The position numbers and the translations under genes were made by a program. A stretch of 18,527 bases of DNA from JBOHHR01 sp050740975. Its GTDB lineage: Bacteria; Pseudomonadota; Gammaproteobacteria; JBOHHR01. Below the pieces are notes generated by a model, which searched no databases, was not told where the DNA came from, and saw nothing but the letters and a program-made list of their open reading frames with translations. The first letter of the stretch is position 1. Every line of letters starts with the position of its first letter. Where the stretch lies: positions 1-18,527 of the forward strand of contig JBOIEE010000070.1 of NCBI GenBank assembly GCA_050740975.1, read 5' to 3'. Of the stretch, positions 13,348 to 18,527 are shown piece after piece.

Positions 13348-14871
13348 ATGACGAATAAGGAAATATTAACGGTAGTCGAGTTGGTTTCCAACGAAAAAGG
13401 GGTGAGCAAAGAACTCATTTTCGAAGCGTTGGAGGCGGCGCTGGCAAGCGCAACAAAGAAGCCCTATCGAGAGGATATCGACGTTCAGGTAGCGATTGAT
13501 CGGGCGACAGGCGCCTACAAAGCCGTTCGTCGGTGGGAGGTCGTTGACGATGCAAAGCTACCGGAAGGTGAAGGTTTAGAGTTTCCCGAACGTCAGACGC
13601 GCTTATCCGAAGCTAAAGCGCTGGGCGCCGATATAAGGCCCGGTGCCTATATAGAACAACCAATGCAAGCTGCTGATTTCGGGCGCATTGCGGCCCAGGC
13701 AGCCAAGCAAGTTATAGTGCAGAAAGTCAGGGAAGCGGAGCGGGCGCAAATCGTGGCGGCCTATCAAAGCCGTCAAGGGGAACTGGTCGCCGGAGTGGTA
13801 AAGCGTGTGGAGCGCGGCCATGTGCTGCTTGATTTAGGGGGAAACGCCGAGGCCATCATCCCTCGCGAGGAGCTGATCCCTCGGGAGAGCGTGCGCCCGG
13901 GGGATCGCTTACGCGGTTTTCTAAAAGCAGTGCGTCCCGAAAAGCGGGGTCCACAATTGTTTATTAGCCGCACGGCGAAAGAACTGTTGATCGATTTGTT
14001 CAAACTCGAGGTACCTGAAATTGGGGAAGGCATAATCGAGATCCTGGGTGCGGCCCGCGACCCAGGCTCGCGAGCCAAAATCGCTGTGCGCAGCAAAGAC
14101 CAACGCATTGATCCCGTGGGAGCGTGTGTTGGAATGCGTGGATCGAGGGTGCAGGCCGTATCCAATGAGCTTGCCGGTGAACGCGTAGACATCATCCTGT
14201 GGGATGAAAACCCCGCCCAGTTTGTGATCAACGCCATGTCGCCGGCGGAGGTGATATCGATCACGGTGGACGAGGATGCGCACAGCATGGATATCGCTGT
14301 GGTGGAGGAGCAACTCTCTCAAGCCATAGGCCGCGGTGGTCAAAACGTCCGTCTGGCGAGTGAGTTAACCGGGTGGACCCTGAACGTGATGACCGAGACG
14401 GACGCGCACGAGAAGAGCGAAGCCGAAGCCCAAAAAGCGGTGGAGATGTTCATGAACTACCTGGATGTGGACGAAGAGGTGGCGAGCATATTAGTGCAAG
14501 AAGGGTTTTCAAGCATCGAGGAAGTGGCGTATGTCCCCGAGAAGGAGATCCTCGAGGTTGAGGAATTTGACCAAACTCTGGTATCGGAGCTGCGGCGCCG
14601 AGCCAAGGATCTGCTGCTAACCCAGGCGATCGCGAAAGAAGAAAAGCTGAGTGATGCGAAACCTGGCGAAGACCTTTTGCAAATGGAGGGTATGAACCGA
14701 GACTTGGCCTATAAACTGGCAGGCCATGGGATCGTTACCATGGAAGATCTAGCCGCGCAGTCCGTTGATGAGCTTGTTGACATGGCAGAGTTAGACCATG
14801 AGCAAGCGGGGCGCTTGATCATGACGGCGCGGGCGCCTTGGTTTGAAAGTCAGGATGTGCATGAGGGATAG
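13348..14871 (+). CDS. nusA: Transcription termination/antitermination factor NusA
   Basis: NusA binds RNA polymerase and modulates pausing, termination and antitermination. The 507-residue protein has, in order: an N-terminal polymerase-binding domain (1-125), an S1 domain (GVVKRVERGHVLLDLGGNAEA), two KH domains (VGACVGMRGSRVQAV and AIGRGGQNVRLASELTGW) and two C-terminal acidic repeats (EGFSSIEEVAYV and KLAGHGIVTMEDLAA), as in enterobacteria. The ATG at 13348 is preferred because GGTGGA at 13335-13340 lies 7 bases upstream and MTNKEILTVVE is the normal start. A GTG at 13327 overlapping the rimP stop would add 7 residues. It is followed after 2 bases by infB. Confidence 0.97.
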   Translation: MTNKEILTVVELVSNEKGVSKELIFEALEAALASATKKPYREDIDVQVAIDRATGAYKAVRRWEVVDDAKLPEGEGLEFPERQTRLSEAKALGADIRPGAYIEQPMQAADFGRIAAQAAKQVIVQKVREAERAQIVAAYQSRQGELVAGVVKRVERGHVLLDLGGNAEAIIPREELIPRESVRPGDRLRGFLKAVRPEKRGPQLFISRTAKELLIDLFKLEVPEIGEGIIEILGAARDPGSRAKIAVRSKDQRIDPVGACVGMRGSRVQAVSNELAGERVDIILWDENPAQFVINAMSPAEVISITVDEDAHSMDIAVVEEQLSQAIGRGGQNVRLASELTGWTLNVMTETDAHEKSEAEAQKAVEMFMNYLDVDEEVASILVQEGFSSIEEVAYVPEKEILEVEEFDQTLVSELRRRAKDLLLTQAIAKEEKLSDAKPGEDLLQMEGMNRDLAYKLAGHGIVTMEDLAAQSVDELVDMAELDHEQAGRLIMTARAPWFESQDVHEG

Positions 14872-14873
14872 CG

Positions 14874-17399
14874 ATGGCCGAAGTAACGGTTAAACAGTTC
14901 GCCGAGGTGGTGGGAATATCCGTGGATCTTCTGCTGGCCCAGTTAGGCCAAGCGGGATTGCCCGATAAGGACCCCTCGGATCTGATAACGAATAACGAAA
15001 AAAGCCAGCTCCTCTCCTATCTGCGACAGATCCACGGAGGGGAAGAAGGAACGGAGCCGGTGCGTATTACCTTGCGCCGCAAAAAGGTGAGCGAAATAAA
15101 GCTGCCGGCGGAGCGCGGCCGGATGCGGCTGCGCGGTGGTATTACGCGGGGTGCAACGGCAAAGACCGTCAGCGTTGAGTTTCGTAAGAAGCGCACTTAT
15201 GTCAAACGCAGCGTGGTTGTGGAAGAGGAGGCTAACCGTATCTCTACGGAGCAAGCCGAAAAAACGCGCCAAGCCGAACTAGAGCGGAAACAGGAAGAAG
15301 CGCGGCAGCGCGAGCAACAAGCGCTCGAGGAGCAACACCGAATTCAAGAGGCGGCTAAGGAAGCGGAAGCCCGCGCAAAAGCCGAAGAGTCAGAGCGAGC
15401 GGCTAAAGAAACCCGCCAGACGCAAAAGACGCAAGCGGTGAAACAAAGTAAACAAAAGCAGCCTGTTGTTAAGGCTCAAGACGGAGAGCGCGCAGAACGC
15501 TGGTCGCAAGATAAGGAACACGGGGAACGCCGAGAGTTACATGTCGCTACCGGCAAGTCGGGTCGACGTCGCAAGAGGCCGGCCCCGCGGCGTGTGTTGG
15601 TTCCGTTGGCGAGCAAACATGGGTTCGAGAAGCCTTCGGCTCCCGTGGTTCGAGAAGTTGATATTCCTTCCAGTATCACGGTCGCGGAGCTCGCGCAGCG
15701 GATGTCTGTAAAAGTAGCGGAAGTGATCAAAGTGATGATGAACTTGGGTTCGATGGTGACGATAAATCAGCCCGTCGACCAGGAAACCGCGATAATTGTG
15801 GTTGAGGAAATGGGCCATCTGCCGAAACTCGCAAAGGGAGACGCGATTGAGGCGGGTTTGTTGGAAATCGGTCCTCTTCAAGCAGAAGAGCATCCGCGAG
15901 CACCCGTGGTAACGATCATGGGCCATGTCGACCACGGGAAAACATCACTTCTAGATCACATCCGCAGCACCCGCGTTGCCGCCGGTGAGGCGGGTGGCAT
16001 CACCCAGCACATCGGTGCTTATCATGTAGGCACCGAAAAAGGGCCGATCACGTTTTTGGATACGCCCGGGCACGCCGCCTTCACCGCGATGCGCGCACGG
16101 GGCGCGAAGGTAACGGATATCGTGGTGTTGGTGGTGGCGGCGGACGACGGGGTGATGCCGCAGACCATCGAAGCGATCCAGCACAGTAAAGCGGCTGGGG
16201 TGCCGATAATCATCGCAGTGAATAAGATCGACAAGCCGGGTGCCGATGCGGAGCGAATCAGGCAAGAACTGTCCCGGAACGAAATCGTACCCGAAGAGTG
16301 GGGCGGAGAGACTCTGTTTATCAATGTCTCCGCTAAAACCGGCGAAGGGGTCGATAAGTTACTTGATGCCATCGTGCTTCAAGCCGAAATAATGGAGCTC
16401 AAGGCGCCAACGCAAGGTCCGGGTTTCGGCGTTGTAATCGAGTCGAAATTGGACCGCGCAAGAGGGCCGGCCGCTACCCTGTTAGTCCAAGGTGGCACCC
16501 TTACGAAGGGCGACATGTTGCTGACCGGGCAAGAGTTCGGGCGCGTCCGAGCGATGATAAACGAGCACGGACAACACGTAGAGGAAGCAGGCCCGTCCAT
16601 CCCAGTGGAGGTGGTCGGTTTGTCCAGCACACCCAACGCCGGCGATGAATTCGTGGTTGTACAGGATGAGCGAAGAGCTAGAGAAATAGCGGAATATCGT
16701 CAAGGGAAATCCCGTGAGGGCAAGCTAGCAACGCGACAGGCGGCACGCTTAGATAACCTGTTCTCGCAGATGGAAGCGGGGCAAACGGATGTGTTGAACA
16801 TACTGATAAAAGCCGATGTGCAGGGATCGGCGGGAGCGCTAAATGATGCCTTGTGCAAGTTATCGACTGAAGACGTTCAGATCAATGTTATTGCCAGCGG
16901 TGTGGGTGGGATCACAGAATCGGATATCAATCTTGCATTGGCATCCAGGGCCATCGTAATCGGCTTTAATGTGCGGGCCGATGGTGCGGCACGCCGGTTG
17001 ATTGAAGACGAAGGGATCGATTTACGTTACTACAGCGTCATCTACGATGTTATCGACGATGTCAAAGCGGCGATTAGCGGTATGTTGGCCCCGGCGGTCA
17101 AAGAGCAGATCGTTGGGACAGCGGAAGTGCGTGACGTGTTCCGTTCTTCCAAGTTCGGTGCCATTGCCGGTTGCATTGTCGCAAGCGGTGTTATGCGTCG
17201 GCATAGCCCCATCAGGGTGTTGCGTGATAGCGTGGTTATCTTCGAAGGAGAGCTTGAGTCTTTACGCCGCCACAAGGATGACGTAAACGAGGTCAAGTCT
17301 GGAACCGAATGCGGCATCGGTGTCAAGAATTACAATGATGTAAAGCCAGGGGATCAGATCGAAGTGTTCGAACGCGTGAAAGTGGCCCGCACTATCTGA
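14874..17399 (+). CDS. infB: Translation initiation factor IF-2
   Basis: IF2 is the GTPase that brings initiator tRNA to the 30S subunit and promotes subunit joining. The 841-residue protein has an N-terminal IF2-associated domain (TVKQFAEVVGISVDLLLAQL), a long charged helix-forming linker rich in Glu, Lys, Gln and Ala (about 115-240), a second IF2N domain (about 265-313), and then the G domain: GHVDHGKTS at 350-358 (G1), DTPGH at 396-400 (G3), NKID at 450-453 (G4) and a later SAK (G5). Domains II-IV follow and the protein ends VKPGDQIEVFERVKVARTI. Length is close to E. coli IF2 alpha (890). The stop TGA shares one base with the rbfA ATG. Confidence 0.97.
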   Translation: MAEVTVKQFAEVVGISVDLLLAQLGQAGLPDKDPSDLITNNEKSQLLSYLRQIHGGEEGTEPVRITLRRKKVSEIKLPAERGRMRLRGGITRGATAKTVSVEFRKKRTYVKRSVVVEEEANRISTEQAEKTRQAELERKQEEARQREQQALEEQHRIQEAAKEAEARAKAEESERAAKETRQTQKTQAVKQSKQKQPVVKAQDGERAERWSQDKEHGERRELHVATGKSGRRRKRPAPRRVLVPLASKHGFEKPSAPVVREVDIPSSITVAELAQRMSVKVAEVIKVMMNLGSMVTINQPVDQETAIIVVEEMGHLPKLAKGDAIEAGLLEIGPLQAEEHPRAPVVTIMGHVDHGKTSLLDHIRSTRVAAGEAGGITQHIGAYHVGTEKGPITFLDTPGHAAFTAMRARGAKVTDIVVLVVAADDGVMPQTIEAIQHSKAAGVPIIIAVNKIDKPGADAERIRQELSRNEIVPEEWGGETLFINVSAKTGEGVDKLLDAIVLQAEIMELKAPTQGPGFGVVIESKLDRARGPAATLLVQGGTLTKGDMLLTGQEFGRVRAMINEHGQHVEEAGPSIPVEVVGLSSTPNAGDEFVVVQDERRAREIAEYRQGKSREGKLATRQAARLDNLFSQMEAGQTDVLNILIKADVQGSAGALNDALCKLSTEDVQINVIASGVGGITESDINLALASRAIVIGFNVRADGAARRLIEDEGIDLRYYSVIYDVIDDVKAAISGMLAPAVKEQIVGTAEVRDVFRSSKFGAIAGCIVASGVMRRHSPIRVLRDSVVIFEGELESLRRHKDDVNEVKSGTECGIGVKNYNDVKPGDQIEVFERVKVARTI

Positions 17400-17752
17400 T
17401 GCCGCATGCATTTCAGCGCAGCAACCGCGTCGCCGAACAGATCAAGCGGGAGCTTGCCACTATCGTCCAGCGCCGCGCCGAAGCTCAGTGGGGAATAGTG
17501 ACCATCACGGCCGTCGCTCTGTCTCGGGACCTGCGCCATGCCAAAATCTATTTCACCGGCCTCAATACTGAAGATGTCGTCGCGGATATCGAGTCCGCGC
17601 TAAACCACCAGAGTGGAAACTTGCGCCATTTGTTAGGACAGCAACTCAGGATCAAATTCATCCCTGAGCTACAGTTTATCTGTGACGAATCGATTGAACG
17701 CGCGACGCGGGTTGATAGCTTGCTCGACGCGGTCCGGCGAGGGTGCAGTTAG
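17399..17752 (+). CDS. rbfA: 30S ribosome-binding factor RbfA
   Basis: RbfA is a small single-KH-domain protein that binds immature 30S subunits and helps 16S rRNA 5' end maturation, notably in the cold. The 117 residues show the family pattern: QRSNRVAEQIKRELATIVQ at the N terminus, then ITAVALSRDLRHAKIYFTG, LRHLLGQQLRIKFIPELQFICDESIERATRVDSLL. The ATG overlaps the infB stop by one base, so translation is coupled. The stop TAG is directly followed by the truB TTG start. Confidence 0.97.
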   Translation: MPHAFQRSNRVAEQIKRELATIVQRRAEAQWGIVTITAVALSRDLRHAKIYFTGLNTEDVVADIESALNHQSGNLRHLLGQQLRIKFIPELQFICDESIERATRVDSLLDAVRRGCS

Positions 17753-18527
17753 TTGAGCGGGGGAACAAAATCGCACGGGCGATCAGTAAACGGTGTTTTG
17801 TTGCTCGACAAACCCGTTGGAGTGACGTCCAATGACGCTTTGCAGCAGGTCAAACGGATCTATCAGGCCCGCAAAGCGGGGCACACGGGAAATCTCGATG
17901 CGCCGGCGAGTGGATTATTGCCACTTTGCTTTGGTGAAGCGACCAAGGTTTCGACGTTCTTATTGAACGCCCCAAAGACTTATCACGCGGTATTTCGATT
18001 GGGGATCACGACGACCACGGGTGATGGTGTTGGTGAGGTGCGAAGGCGGCGTAGCGTTCCCGCGTTTTCCAAGAAAGAGATGGTGCGCGTTTTGGCGCTT
18101 TTTACCGGGATCATCGAGCAGGTGCCGCCGATGTATTCGGCCATCAAACATCAGGGGCAACCTCTTTATAAGCTGGCAAGGCAAGGTGTGGTGATCGAGC
18201 GTAAGGCGAGAGCCGTGGAAATATACGCTTTGGACTTTGTGTCCTGGGACAGCGAACTGCTGGAAGTGACAGTGAGTTGTTCCAAAGGCACGTATATCCG
18301 CACCCTTGCAGAAGATATCGGGGAAAAGCTCGGTAGCGGGGCTCATGTTCTCCATCTGCGCCGTTTAGGGGTTGGGCCTTACCGCATCGAAGAGGCCGTA
18401 ACGCTGGATGAAGTCAAGCGTCTCAGGGAGGAAGATAGGGAACGACTACAGGTCGTGCTGCGCCCGCCGGACAGTGCCCTGCTAACCCAGCCGGATATTC
18501 GCTTGTCTGAGGATGCGGCTTTTTACT
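17753..18527 (+). CDS. truB: tRNA pseudouridine-55 synthase TruB, 3'-truncated by the window edge
   Basis: TruB makes pseudouridine 55 in the T loop of tRNAs and also acts as a tRNA folding chaperone. The frame is open for 258 codons to the window edge; some 50 residues are missing compared with the E. coli protein (314). Family blocks seen: GVLLLDKPVGVTSNDALQ, RKAGHTGNLD, LLPLCFGEATKVS, a YHAVFRLG strand, QVPPMYSAIKHQGQPLYKLAR and SCSKGTYIRTLAEDIG. The catalytic Asp in GNLD is present, but the following conserved PLATG reads APASG. The start is probably the TTG at 17753 immediately after the rbfA stop, with GAGGG at 17739-17743; no ATG or GTG precedes the conserved region. Confidence 0.95.
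   Translation, partial: MSGGTKSHGRSVNGVLLLDKPVGVTSNDALQQVKRIYQARKAGHTGNLDAPASGLLPLCFGEATKVSTFLLNAPKTYHAVFRLGITTTTGDGVGEVRRRRSVPAFSKKEMVRVLALFTGIIEQVPPMYSAIKHQGQPLYKLARQGVVIERKARAVEIYALDFVSWDSELLEVTVSCSKGTYIRTLAEDIGEKLGSGAHVLHLRRLGVGPYRIEEAVTLDEVKRLREEDRERLQVVLRPPDSALLTQPDIRLSEDAAFY

Noticed and set aside
13773..14343. Long minus-strand open frames within nusA
   Set aside because: Shadows of a clearly conserved gene on the other strand.

Overview
This window is a chromosomal segment of a gammaproteobacterium. The evidence is gene order: a macromolecular-synthesis cluster rpsU-dnaG-rpoD, a divergent tsaD followed by plsY/folB/folK, and a metY-rimP-nusA-infB-rbfA-truB operon are all classic gammaproteobacterial arrangements. 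Protein motifs (S21, RpoD region 1.1, NusA with two C-terminal repeats) agree. The genus cannot be fixed from the sequence alone.

Layout. (1) Positions 1-2244 are the end of an integrated element (prophage or island). It has a 5'-truncated S24/LexA-like repressor, a DUF4224 small protein and a tyrosine integrase pointing at a tRNA gene; a short stretch with two 13-bp direct repeats separates the integrase from the tRNA. (2) The tRNA-Ile2 (CAT anticodon) on the minus strand at 2245-2321 is the probable integration target. It lies downstream of rpoD, and a 42-bp tandem repeat lies between them. (3) Positions 2505-6629 hold rpoD, dnaG and rpsU on the minus strand. (4) Positions 6679-10988 hold tsaD (+), plsY (-), folB, folK, a small lipoprotein of unknown function and a MidA/NDUFAF7-type methyltransferase (+). 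(5) Positions 11009-12359 hold an overlapping AMMECR1/MEMO pair (AmmeMemoRadiSam proteins A and B) on the minus strand, with no radical-SAM partner in the window. (6) From 12509 to the right edge runs the initiator tRNA with its own promoter and terminator, followed by rimP, nusA, infB, rbfA and the 5' part of truB.

Most of the window is housekeeping: transcription initiation (RpoD), priming of replication (DnaG), ribosome and translation-initiation functions (S21, RimP, IF2, RbfA, initiator tRNA), tRNA modification (TsaD, TruB), folate synthesis (FolB, FolK) and phospholipid synthesis (PlsY). Accessory or poorly understood material is limited to the integrated element at the left, the 42-bp repeats, the lipoprotein/MidA pair and the AmmeMemo pair. 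I see no multi-gene system here that I could honestly call undescribed. The best leads are the element boundary with its regulatory DNA, the 42-bp repeats, the orphan AmmeMemo pair and an altered active-site motif in TruB.
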